Source: HGM11416 sp034104345
Lineage (GTDB): Bacteria > Bacillota > Clostridia > Christensenellales > Borkfalkiaceae
DNA length: 41,071 bases
Direction of reading: 5' to 3'
Assembly: GCA_034104345.1 (NCBI GenBank)
Contig: JAXEDY010000026.1
Coordinates: 1-41,071 of the forward strand
Shown: positions 13,970 to 21,329 of the stretch, piece after piece
Numbering within the stretch: position 1 is the stretch's first letter
Layout: each line of letters opens with the position of its first letter
Notes under the pieces: model-generated
What the model saw: the letters and a program-made list of their open reading frames with translations, nothing else
Databases searched by the model: none
Told to the model about the DNA's origin: nothing
Position numbers and translations under genes: made by a program

Positions 13970-14815
13970 TTAAAACACTTTTTCTTCTAAATATTTGCAG
14001 TCGATCGAAAAAGTTTTTTCGTTTAGATAATAAAGCGGCGAAGTTTCTTTAAAATAAAAAGTTATTTCGGCGGATACAAGAAGTTGCCCTTTTACTTTTT
14101 GCGCGCGGTTTACGCGTTCGTCGCCGTATTTTCCGTCGCCTAAAATAAAATGCCCCGCGTGCGCAAGATGCGCGCGTATCTGGTGAGTGCGCCCCGTTAC
14201 GAGTTCTACTTTTAAAAGCGAACTGTTTTCGCCGCGTTTTATCACCGTATAATCGGTTATAATTTCAACAGCGCCGCTTGCTTTGCGGTCGAGCACCTTA
14301 ACCGTGCCGCTTTTTTCGTCCTTTATAAGATAACCGACAAGCCTTTCGGCGTTCTTTTTAACCACGCCGCAAACCACGCAGTAATAATATTTTTTAAAAC
14401 TACGGTTTTTAAGCCCCGCGTAAAGTTCGCGATAAGCCGTTTCGTTAAGCGCGAAGAAGGTTATTCCGCGGGTGTTTGTATCTAACCGGTGCGTAAAAAT
14501 CGCCGTGGGATAAGCCGCTTTTACCCGCTCGAAAAAATCTTCGGAACCGAGCCTTGCGGGCTTTACGCATATCGCTATATTTTCGTCGACGTAAAGCGTT
14601 TCAACCGGCGGCACGACTATTTTTTCTCCGTCGTAATATACTTCGATAACGTCGCCCTTTTTAAGCGGTACGTTTTTATTCGTGCGCTTGCCGTTAACTT
14701 TTACGTCTTTTTCGCGCAAAAGTTTCATAAGCCTGGCATACGAAAGCGTTCCGTTATATTTATTAAGCAGATATTCGCAAAGATCTGCGTTTTTTTCTAT
14801 CTCGAATTTTTTCAT
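13970..14815 (-). CDS. RluA-family pseudouridine synthase
   Basis: 281 residues. It isomerises uridine to pseudouridine in rRNA or tRNA. Residues 1-65 form an S4 RNA-binding domain (YARLMKLLREKDVKVNGKRT, then VPLKKGDVIEVYYDG). The catalytic domain has HRLDTNTRGI with the conserved Asp at 112, KYYYCVVCGVV, and VTGRTHQIRAHLAHAGHFIL with GDGKYGD near the C-terminus, all hallmarks of the RluA/RluC/RluD family. The length is normal. The target position (RluC, RluD or YlyB type) cannot be told. It is followed by an AT-rich spacer and transcribed in the same direction as the feoAB genes upstream, with a 41-base gap. Confidence 0.92.
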   Translation of the reverse strand: MKKFEIEKNADLCEYLLNKYNGTLSYARLMKLLREKDVKVNGKRTNKNVPLKKGDVIEVYYDGEKIVVPPVETLYVDENIAICVKPARLGSEDFFERVKAAYPTAIFTHRLDTNTRGITFFALNETAYRELYAGLKNRSFKKYYYCVVCGVVKKNAERLVGYLIKDEKSGTVKVLDRKASGAVEIITDYTVIKRGENSSLLKVELVTGRTHQIRAHLAHAGHFILGDGKYGDERVNRAQKVKGQLLVSAEITFYFKETSPLYYLNEKTFSIDCKYLEEKVF

Positions 14816-14856
14816 TCTTTGTTTAAAATAGTCTTATGCGAAAAAATACGCAAACA

Positions 14857-16641
14857 TTATGCGAATATCGCCGCAAAAAACGTTATTATATAATAAGTAG
14901 CGTAGCAAAATGCGACGGCTAAAACGTTCTGGCAAAAAAACGCGTGCAACGAGTATTTTATCCCTGCCGATTTCCTTATCGCCGAGAGCGCGGCAAGACA
15001 CGGCGAATAAAGCGCGAAAAACACGAGATAACTTATAAGCCAAGCCGCGTTTCCGCTTGCCCCGCCGCATGCGATAAGAACCGAAGCAACTCCTTCCTTC
15101 GCAAATATTCCCGCAAACGCCGCAAGCGAAAAGCGCCAGTCTTTTACCCCGATCGGCGCAAAAATAAAATCGAGTTTTTTGCCTATTAAGCACAGAAGGC
15201 TTTCGTTAACGTTTTTTGTAAATGCAAATTGCGGGGTTATCGAGCCGACCAGCCAGAAGCACATGGTCACCGTAAAAACCGTAAGTCCGATTTTTATTAT
15301 AAAACTTTTTGTAAATTTTTGCAAGGATTTAAGCGCCGTTTTAGTTTTGGGGAACCTATACGGCGGAAATTCAACTATTAGTTCGCTATTTTTTTCTTTT
15401 TTTATTTTTTTATTTATAAAAGCGAAAACTGCGGCAAAAAACAGCCCCGCAACATAAAAAAACGAAATTATCAAAAACAAAAATTTACCGCCGACGGCAG
15501 ATAAAACGTATAAAAATACGGGTGTTTTCGCCGAACACGGGATAAACGGAAGCGCGAGTATCGCCCTTTTTTTCGATTTTTCGTTTTCTAACCCTTCTGC
15601 GCACAAAGCCGCCGCGGCGGTGCATCCGTAACCCGTTAAAAAGGTAAAAATCGCTCTGCCCGAAAGCCCCGCAAACGAAAAAAATTCGTCGAACAAAAAC
15701 GCCGCCCGCGCTAAAATTCCGCTTTCTTCTGCAAAACAAATAAAAAGCTGCAACACAAGAAGCGGCGGCAAAAACGTTATAAGCGCGCAAACCGAACCTA
15801 TAACCCCGTCGCAAACGAACGCGGAAATAAACGGCGACGCACCCCACCTTTCAAGCAACGCCGCCGCAGGATTGCTTATCGCCGCTTTAATTGCAACGTC
15901 GATTATTTTCGAAAGCGCTTTGCCTATGCCGTATTCGCCGAACGATAAATATGCCGTCGCAAAAAATAACAGCGAGAACGCAATAAGCGAAAATTTGCGT
16001 TTATTTAACAAAAAGTTATCGAACGCGCTTAACTTCGCTTTTGGCAAAACTAACGTTTTTTGGGCAATTTCGCGTTCGTTTATATCTGCCAAACGCAAAA
16101 TTTTACTTTTGTTTTCTGCGCCTGTTTTTTCGGCATTTGCGCCGTCGATCGTTTTAAAAAGTCGATATATAAGTCCTTTAACGGCATCTACGCCGACTTT
16201 TTCGTTTACTTCGCAGGCAATTACTTCACAGCCGATTTCACTTTTTAAACGTTCGAAATTCATTTTTCCGCCGCGGCGCAAAAGTTCGCCGTAAAAATTT
16301 ATTACGAGCGCTATTTTATCGGTATACGCGCCGACGGTTTTTAAAAGTTTTAACCCTTTTTCTAAACTTACGGCTTCGCACAAAACGATAGCCGCGCCGC
16401 CCTTAACTTTGTTTTTTAAAACGTTTGAAGCAACTTTTCCTTCTAACGTATAACCGTCGAAATAACTCCCCGGTAAATCGTAAACGGCAACTTTTTCGCC
16501 GTTTTTAAGGTAAAAACTGCCCGATTTTTCTTCGGTTGTTACCCCATACCAATTCCCCGTTCGTTCGCTTCTGCCCGTAAGCCCGTTAAATAAAGTTGTT
16601 TTACCCGAATTTGCAATACCGAAAATAAACGCTTTTTTCAC
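14857..16641 (-). CDS. feoB: FeoB-type ferrous iron transporter, divergent
   Basis: 594 residues. FeoB imports Fe(II) across the cytoplasmic membrane using an N-terminal G-domain. G1 is GIANSGKT (8-15), the switch region NWYGVTTEEKSG (30-41), G3 DLPG (55-58). The membrane half has the gate signatures RAIFTFLTGYGCTAAAALCA, LPFIPCSAKTPVFLYVLS and AGIFAKEGVASVL, then FALYSPCLAALSAIRKS. Oddities: G4 reads NFYG (115-118) instead of NxxD, and the GCN(V/I)PA motif of canonical FeoB reads GCTAAA. It starts with GTG sharing one base with the feoA stop, with GGGAG eight bases upstream. It is shorter than typical FeoB. A transporter of this fold is certain; iron specificity is less so. Confidence 0.87.
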   Translation of the reverse strand: MKKAFIFGIANSGKTTLFNGLTGRSERTGNWYGVTTEEKSGSFYLKNGEKVAVYDLPGSYFDGYTLEGKVASNVLKNKVKGGAAIVLCEAVSLEKGLKLLKTVGAYTDKIALVINFYGELLRRGGKMNFERLKSEIGCEVIACEVNEKVGVDAVKGLIYRLFKTIDGANAEKTGAENKSKILRLADINEREIAQKTLVLPKAKLSAFDNFLLNKRKFSLIAFSLLFFATAYLSFGEYGIGKALSKIIDVAIKAAISNPAAALLERWGASPFISAFVCDGVIGSVCALITFLPPLLVLQLFICFAEESGILARAAFLFDEFFSFAGLSGRAIFTFLTGYGCTAAAALCAEGLENEKSKKRAILALPFIPCSAKTPVFLYVLSAVGGKFLFLIISFFYVAGLFFAAVFAFINKKIKKEKNSELIVEFPPYRFPKTKTALKSLQKFTKSFIIKIGLTVFTVTMCFWLVGSITPQFAFTKNVNESLLCLIGKKLDFIFAPIGVKDWRFSLAAFAGIFAKEGVASVLIACGGASGNAAWLISYLVFFALYSPCLAALSAIRKSAGIKYSLHAFFCQNVLAVAFCYATYYIITFFAAIFA

Positions 16642-16892
16642 TATTTTATCTCCCGTTTGTTTAAAAGCGTTTTTTGCTGTTTAAAAACTTCTATTTTATC
16701 GCAAACCGAGCGAGAAAGCCCCACTGCCGTGCCGCTTGCAAAAACGACGACTTTTCCCTTATTTACGTGCAACACGCATATTTTTCTTTCTGCGCATATA
16801 AACAACTTTTCAAGCCTTATTTTTTGAGTCGACGGTAAGTATATTTCTTTTATTATATAATCGCCGTACGCCGTTACTTCGCTTAATCTCAT
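16641..16892 (-). CDS. feoA: FeoA-domain protein
   Basis: 83 residues from ATG at 16892. RLEKLFICAERKICVLHVNK, then KVVVFASGTAVGLSRSVCDK and IEVF, fit the SH3-like FeoA domain, a small cytoplasmic partner that stimulates FeoB. Adjacent and overlapping feoB by one base, it forms the usual feoAB operon. A longer frame back to 16994 exists but its extra residues (lysine/isoleucine rich) do not look like FeoA. No clear ribosome binding site precedes the ATG. A TATAAT one base upstream of ATG cannot be the promoter for this start. Confidence 0.75.
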   Translation of the reverse strand: MRLSEVTAYGDYIIKEIYLPSTQKIRLEKLFICAERKICVLHVNKGKVVVFASGTAVGLSRSVCDKIEVFKQQKTLLNKREIK

Positions 16893-17001
16893 TATTATAC
16901 CGATTATTATCTTAATAAAATAATATTTCGAGCGCAATAGTTTTATGCTTTCGGATTTTTTTATTATTGAATTTTTATTTTCCCGTTTTAACAAAAAATA
17001 A

Positions 17002-17050
17002 AAAAAAGTTGCGCTATAAGTCGATTAACGGCTATTTTGCAACTTTTTTA
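17002..17050. repeat. Dispersed hairpin-repeat family, copy C
   Basis: AAAAAAGTTGC and GCAACTTTTTT form a perfect outer stem around a loop containing GCTATAAGTCGATTAACGGC. It sits 41 bases after the SDR gene stop and can act as a bidirectional terminator. Confidence 0.75.
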
Positions 17051-17090
17051 AATATTAGATTTTTTGTTTTATGCGGGCAAAAATTCTTTG

Positions 17091-17933
17091 TTATACTCCG
17101 CTGTAAGCCGAGAATCCGCCGTCAACCGGAATAACGGTGCCGGTAACGAATCCGCTTGCTTTATCGTCGACAAGCCAGAGCAGGCAACCTATCAAATCGC
17201 TTATTTCGCCGAACTTTTTCATGGGCGTGGCGGCGAGAATTTTACCCGTTCTTGCTGTGGGCGTGCCGTCGGCGTTAAACAAAAGCGCGCGGTTTTGGTT
17301 CGTTACGAAAAATCCGGGGGCAATGGCGTTGCATCTTATTCCGCAAGGAGCAAAGTGAACGGCAAGCCATTCGGTAAAGTTCGATACGCCCGCTTTTGCC
17401 GCAGAATACGCGGGAATTTTAGTAAGCGGACGATAAGCGTTCATCGACGAAATGTTTATTATATTGCCGCCCGTTTTTACCATACCTTTCGCAAAAACCT
17501 GCGTTACGAGAAAAGCGCTGGTTATATTAAGGTCAAAAACAAATCTTAACCCTTTTTCGTCTATTGCAAAAAAGTCTTTTACTCCGTCTTTATCGAGAAA
17601 ATCGGGCGTCATGGTTTCGTTATCGCAGGTGGCTTTCGGGCTGTTACCGCCCGCCCCGTTTATTAAAATATCTACCGAACCGAAATTTTCGATTACCGCG
17701 TCGTAAGCGGAAGCAATGCTTTCTTTATTCAAGCAGTCGCAACGTATGGCAAGCGCGTTTTCTCCGATTTCGTCGGCGATTTTTTTAGCCGCGTCGTAAT
17801 TTATGTCGAGCAGAGCAACGTTCGCTCCACATTCGGCAAGCGCTTTCGCAAACTCGCCGCAAATAATTCCGCCCGCGCCGGTTATTGCCGCGGTTTTGTC
17901 GGTTAAATCTATTTTAAAAGGTAATTCATACAT
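17091..17933 (-). CDS. uxuB: SDR-family D-mannonate oxidoreductase (fructuronate reductase)
   Basis: 280 residues. It would interconvert D-fructuronate and D-mannonate with NAD(P)H in the glucuronate pathway. It is a short-chain dehydrogenase, not the long-chain UxuB of E. coli: ITGAGGIICGEFAKALAECG at the N-terminus (cofactor site), ILINGAGGNSPKAT (89-102), catalytic S162/S163, Y176 and K180 in YSAAK, and the PVDGGF terminus. The NGAGGNSP block and adjacency to uxuA (16-base gap, same strand) support the mannonate assignment, as in Bacillus YjmF/UxuB. It is second in the operon and followed by a hairpin repeat. Confidence 0.88.
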   Translation of the reverse strand: MYELPFKIDLTDKTAAITGAGGIICGEFAKALAECGANVALLDINYDAAKKIADEIGENALAIRCDCLNKESIASAYDAVIENFGSVDILINGAGGNSPKATCDNETMTPDFLDKDGVKDFFAIDEKGLRFVFDLNITSAFLVTQVFAKGMVKTGGNIINISSMNAYRPLTKIPAYSAAKAGVSNFTEWLAVHFAPCGIRCNAIAPGFFVTNQNRALLFNADGTPTARTGKILAATPMKKFGEISDLIGCLLWLVDDKASGFVTGTVIPVDGGFSAYSGV

Positions 17934-17949
17934 TTTTTCACACTTCCTT

Positions 17950-18987
17950 TTACTTTTTTAAATCTTTCTCTACCGCTTCGAATACGCCGTTTAAATAAGC
18001 CGCGCCAAGAGCGCGATCGTACAACCCATACCCCGGTTTTGCATTTTCGCCCCAGATATTTCTGCCATGATCGGGGCGCAAATACCCGTTAAATCCGTTT
18101 TCTACAAGCGCTTTTACTATCGAATAAATATCGACGTTGCCGTCTGCCGTCCGATGCCCGTTTTCGTAAAAATCGGTATCGTTTACAAACTTTAACTGCC
18201 TAAGATGTGCGAAATATATGCGATCGGCATATTTTGCCGCCATTTTCGGCAAGTCGTTAAAACGCCCCGCCCCCAAACTTCCGGTGCAGAAAGTTATGCC
18301 GTTATGCTTATTCGGCACGGCTTTAAACAATCTGTCGTAGTCTTCTTCGCGCCCGACAATTCTCGGCAAGCCGAATATATCCCAAGGCGGATCGTCGGGG
18401 TGAATAGCCATATTTATTCCCGCCTTTTCGCACGCGGGCATAATTCCGTTTAAGAAATATACGAGATTTTCGAATAATTTTTCGTGCGTCATTCCTTCGT
18501 ATTTTTTCAAAAGTCCGTTAAGCTCGTCGCTCGTATAACTTTCATCCCACCCCGGAAGGCGCAGATTGTGTTTATTTAACTTGTTGAAGTCTTCTTCGGA
18601 ATAAGAAAGCGAAGTAGAACCGTCGGCATGTTTGAAATATAAATTCGTTCTGAACCAATCGAACACGGGCATAAAGTTGTAACAAACGCATTTTACGCCG
18701 ACTTTGCCGCAATTTATTATGTTCTGCGCATAATTTTCGATAAGTTTTTCGCGCGTTGGCAAACCAAGTTTTATATCTTCGTGCACGGGAATTGATTCGA
18801 TTACTTCCATTTCAAGTCCCGATGCATTTGCAAGACTTTTCAACTTTTCAAGTTTTTTCAAATCCCAGACTTCGCCCACGGGAACGTCGTAAACGGCCGT
18901 AACCACGCCTGTCATTCCCTGAATCTGTTTGATGTAATTAAGTGGTATGCAATCGTTTTCGCCATACCACCTGAACGTAAGTTTCAT
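17950..18987 (-). CDS. uxuA: D-mannonate dehydratase
   Basis: 345 residues, TIM-barrel, metal-dependent. It converts D-mannonate to 2-keto-3-deoxygluconate. MKLTFRWYGENDCIPLNYIK at the start, then IQGMTGVVTAVYDVPVGEVW, CYNFMPVFDWFRTNL, MAIHPDDPPWDIFGLPRIVG, FCTGSLGA and YLRPDHGR are diagnostic for UxuA. Length fits the Firmicutes enzymes (about 350). AGGAAG lies before the ATG. It is first in the uxuA-uxuB operon, with a promoter at 19035-19063 and a palindrome in the leader. No uxaC or kdgK gene is nearby, so the remainder of the pathway must be elsewhere. Confidence 0.96.
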   Translation of the reverse strand: MKLTFRWYGENDCIPLNYIKQIQGMTGVVTAVYDVPVGEVWDLKKLEKLKSLANASGLEMEVIESIPVHEDIKLGLPTREKLIENYAQNIINCGKVGVKCVCYNFMPVFDWFRTNLYFKHADGSTSLSYSEEDFNKLNKHNLRLPGWDESYTSDELNGLLKKYEGMTHEKLFENLVYFLNGIMPACEKAGINMAIHPDDPPWDIFGLPRIVGREEDYDRLFKAVPNKHNGITFCTGSLGAGRFNDLPKMAAKYADRIYFAHLRQLKFVNDTDFYENGHRTADGNVDIYSIVKALVENGFNGYLRPDHGRNIWGENAKPGYGLYDRALGAAYLNGVFEAVEKDLKK

Positions 18988-19005
18988 AAAAATCTTCCTT
19001 TCATC

Positions 19006-19022
19006 AAGCGCAGCCCGCGCTT
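19006..19022. promoter_or_regulatory. Palindrome in the uxuA leader
   Basis: AAGCGC (19006-19011) and GCGCTT (19017-19022) form a perfect palindrome separated by five bases. It begins just downstream of the predicted transcription start, a typical repressor site position; it could also be a small RNA hairpin. Confidence 0.45.
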
Positions 19023-19034
19023 TTTACAGATAAA

Positions 19035-19063
19035 ATACTATCACACAAGCGCAAAAATTGCAA
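19035..19063 (-). promoter_or_regulatory. Promoter of uxuA-uxuB
   Basis: Minus strand: -35 TTGCAA (19063-19058), 17-base spacer, -10 TAGTAT (19040-19035). This gives a leader of about 40 bases before the uxuA ATG. Confidence 0.65.
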
Positions 19064-19119
19064 GTTTTTTCAAGCCCGACGTTTTTATATTTCTATTTTT
19101 CTAAAACAGGTTAATAAAG

Positions 19120-19260
19120 TTAATTTAAAAATTTAGTTTTGACTAAATATTCGCAGACTTTATCGGCGTAAATTTTGGCAACGGCGGCATTTGGATGAAG
19201 CCCGTCGATAAAATATTTTTCTTCGCGCGGAATATAATCTTTCGCGTCTAAACAATCGGT
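19120..19260 (-). pseudogene. C-terminal remnant of an SGNH/GDSL hydrolase
   Basis: The minus-strand reading REEKYFIDGLHPNAAVAKIY followed by ADKVCEYL is the final block of an SGNH/GDSL esterase, including the catalytic Asp and His in DGLHPN. No hydrolase N-terminus (GDSI block) exists upstream; the frame is instead preceded by low-complexity sequence and a terminator-like hairpin at 19321-19350. About 45 residues survive, so this is a deletion relic. Two intact SGNH genes lie 1 to 3 kb away, suggesting a former larger cluster. Confidence 0.7.
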
Positions 19261-19320
19261 TTGTTTTTTTCGAAAAGCGGCAAAACCCGATTGAACGTGA
19301 AACAAAACAAAAACAACTAA

Positions 19321-19350
19321 AAAAACGCCGATTTATATATCGACGTTTTT
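19321..19350. terminator. Terminator-like hairpin
   Basis: AAAAACGCCGAT and ATCGACGTTTTT form a 12-bp stem with one mismatch and flanking A and T runs. It lies between the GDSL remnant and the yqeY promoter and no longer follows an intact gene, so it may be left over from a deleted one. Confidence 0.6.
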
Positions 19351-19377
19351 TATTTTTTTCTTTTATTGCGGGTTTTG

Positions 19378-19406
19378 TTGACATTTTTAAACGGCAATAG
19401 TAAAAT
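19378..19406 (+). promoter_or_regulatory. Promoter of the yqeY gene
   Basis: TTGACA (19378-19383), 17-base spacer, TAAAAT (19401-19406). The predicted start is about 30 bases before the ATG. Confidence 0.8.
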
Positions 19407-19442
19407 ATGTGTAATAAAAAACAAAGCGAAAGGAGCAGTTTT

Positions 19443-19865
19443 ATGAAAATAGAAGATTTTAAAAAAGTGAAAATAGAAGCGATGAAAGCGCACGACAAAA
19501 ACGCCGTGAACGCGCTTAACGCGGTTATCAACAAACTTATGCTTGCGTCGATCGAAAAGAAAGCCGCAAACGAAGAACTTACCGACGCCGACGTTACCAA
19601 AATTTTGCAAAAAACGGTTAACGAACTTAACGAAGAACGCGACGGCTTTGCAAGAGCCGGCAGAAGCGAAACGGTTGCCGATCTTGATAAACAAATTGAA
19701 ACCGTAACAAAATATTTGCCAAAAATGCTTTCGCAAAACGAAATACGCGAAATAATTTTATCGCTCGACGATAAAAGCGTTCCCGCGGTTATGAAGCACT
19801 TTAAAACGAACTATGCCGGCAAAGTAGATATGCGCGAAGTAGGCGAAGTTTTAAAAACTTTTTAA
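19443..19865 (+). CDS. yqeY: YqeY/GatB-tail domain protein
   Basis: 140 residues. KIEDFKKVKIEAMKAHDKNA, then NALNAVINKLMLASIEKKAA and EELTDADVTKILQKTVNELN with FARAGRSETVADLDKQIETV and YLPKMLSQNEIREII match the YqeY family, two helical domains homologous to the GatB tail of tRNA amidotransferase. The family's function is not firmly known; a tRNA-associated role is assumed. The ATG at 19443 is chosen because AAGGAGC lies seven to eight bases before it. It is monocistronic, with its own promoter and a repeat-family hairpin about 70 bases after the stop. Confidence 0.9.
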   Translation: MKIEDFKKVKIEAMKAHDKNAVNALNAVINKLMLASIEKKAANEELTDADVTKILQKTVNELNEERDGFARAGRSETVADLDKQIETVTKYLPKMLSQNEIREIILSLDDKSVPAVMKHFKTNYAGKVDMREVGEVLKTF

Positions 19866-19933
19866 TTTGTTTTTATAATCCGATATTAAAAACTTTTGCC
19901 CTTTTTCGGGTGGCAAAATCCATACGATAATTT

Positions 19934-19977
19934 AACCAAAAGTGCCGTTAACAGACTTATAGCCCCACTTTTTGGTT
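19934..19977. repeat. Dispersed hairpin-repeat family, copy D
   Basis: Outer arms ACCAAAAGTG and CACTTTTTGGT pair with a one-base bulge. On the minus strand the core reads GGGCTATAAGTCTGTTAACG. It lies between the convergent yqeY and SGNH genes. Confidence 0.7.
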
Positions 19978-20137
19978 TTTTTATTCTGCCCTACGAACGC
20001 GCAAAATTATCCTTTTTCTATTACGTTATAACACTTTATTAAAAAAACCTCAAAACGGTTAGCATTCCATAATCGGTAATATATGAAAGAAATTTCGTAT
20101 TTGTATCGTATTCTTATTTTCTTCCACGTTTTTACAT

Positions 20138-20197
20138 AAAAAAACACCCCTTTATACGTTATCAATGCTTAAAAAACGTATAAAGGGGTGTTTTTCG
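20138..20197. terminator. Very long perfect-stem bidirectional terminator
   Basis: A 21-base arm at 20140-20160 (ACACCCCTTTATACGTT with a leading A-run) pairs perfectly with 20175-20195 around a 14-base loop. A and T runs flank both sides. It follows the SGNH gene ending at 20234. The rest of 19978-20233 shows no gene. Confidence 0.9.
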
Positions 20198-20233
20198 GTT
20201 GTTTACATAATCATATAATTATAATTTCTCGCT

Positions 20234-21322
20234 TTATAATTTGTCTTTCAGAAATGCGGCAAGCGATTCTCCCCATATTTTGCACCCTTGTTCGTTGGGA
20301 TGTCCGCCGAATTTTGCCTTGAACGGTGCGTCGCCTGAAAGATAAGGCGCGCAATCGAAAACGGCAAAAACCTTATTTTTTAGTTCGTTTTTGATGTATT
20401 CGTTCAGTTTTAAGTAATTTTCGACCAGTTCTTCGGGGTAATCGAACGGCGGAATCGTTTGAAAAATTACCCTTTTATCCTTTAAGTCGTCTGCTATTTT
20501 ATCGAGCGACGATTTTATTGCATTATAGTCGCTTACTTTATAAAGATCGTTTACGCCAAAACACACGATAACGTCGTCGCAATGCCTTGCTTTTTCAAGC
20601 CAGATCCCGCCGGAAGCCGCGTCGTGCGCTCTGCCGAAACCTATGCCCAAATTCCAGAACGAATATTTTTGCCCTAAAATTTCTGCGCAAACGGCAACGT
20701 AATTTTTATATGAATTTTCGGCGCAACCTATGCCCTGCGTAATGCTGTCGCCCCAAAACGCAACTCTTTTTTCAACCCTTCTTTCTATTCCTATCATCGA
20801 AGGGAGCGGAATATATTTGCTCGGATTTATTCCGTTTTCGTCGGCGCGATAAGTTAAAATAACGTTTTCGAAATGGCACGGAATTTTTTCGCCTTTAAAC
20901 TTAATTATAACGCATATATATTCGTCTTCGGACACGTCGAGTTCAATAGGATCGGTGAAAAACTTTTCGCAAGGCGTAACGTCTTTTTGAAATTCCCCGT
21001 TTATTTTAAGCGGGATTTCGGCGCCGCCGCCGCTTAAAATTTCTTTTGGCGATTTAACTTTTGCGACCGATAAACCGAAAATATGCCAGTTTCCGCAAGG
21101 ATAATTGCATTTTGTGAAAGATCCGTCGGCAAAAGTGCTGTCTAACGCGTTTGAAAAGAAAAGCGAATAATTAAATTTTCCGCCCTTAAAAATTTTATAA
21201 AAAGCATAACCCGTCGCATATCCGCCGTCTGTTTCAGAATTCGCAAAATCGAAATACGTCTGGTTTGACGTGCCCGCCAAGGTGTTAGACACGTAATTTT
21301 CAAAAAATTCTTTTTCGTTCAT
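20234..21322 (-). CDS. SGNH/GDSL-family esterase with N-terminal beta domain
   Basis: 362 residues, no signal peptide, so probably cytoplasmic. Residues 1-160 form a beta-rich domain without hallmark motifs. The hydrolase domain has block I FWGDSITQG (nucleophile S193), block II NLGIGFG, block III CFGVNDL (N258) and block V GGHPNEQG (H341). The usual Asp three residues before the His is Phe here, so the enzyme may work with a Ser-His dyad. Such proteins act as carbohydrate acetylesterases; the substrate is unknown. It is last in an operon with another SGNH esterase and a Dabb protein (7-base gap). It ends at a strong terminator. Confidence 0.88.
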   Translation of the reverse strand: MNEKEFFENYVSNTLAGTSNQTYFDFANSETDGGYATGYAFYKIFKGGKFNYSLFFSNALDSTFADGSFTKCNYPCGNWHIFGLSVAKVKSPKEILSGGGAEIPLKINGEFQKDVTPCEKFFTDPIELDVSEDEYICVIIKFKGEKIPCHFENVILTYRADENGINPSKYIPLPSMIGIERRVEKRVAFWGDSITQGIGCAENSYKNYVAVCAEILGQKYSFWNLGIGFGRAHDAASGGIWLEKARHCDDVIVCFGVNDLYKVSDYNAIKSSLDKIADDLKDKRVIFQTIPPFDYPEELVENYLKLNEYIKNELKNKVFAVFDCAPYLSGDAPFKAKFGGHPNEQGCKIWGESLAAFLKDKL

Positions 21323-21329
21323 ATTTAAA

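Noticed and set aside
16893..16900. TATAAT one base before the feoA ATG as its promoter
   Set aside because: Transcription would start inside the coding sequence, and no suitable -35 was found; probably chance in an AT-rich region.
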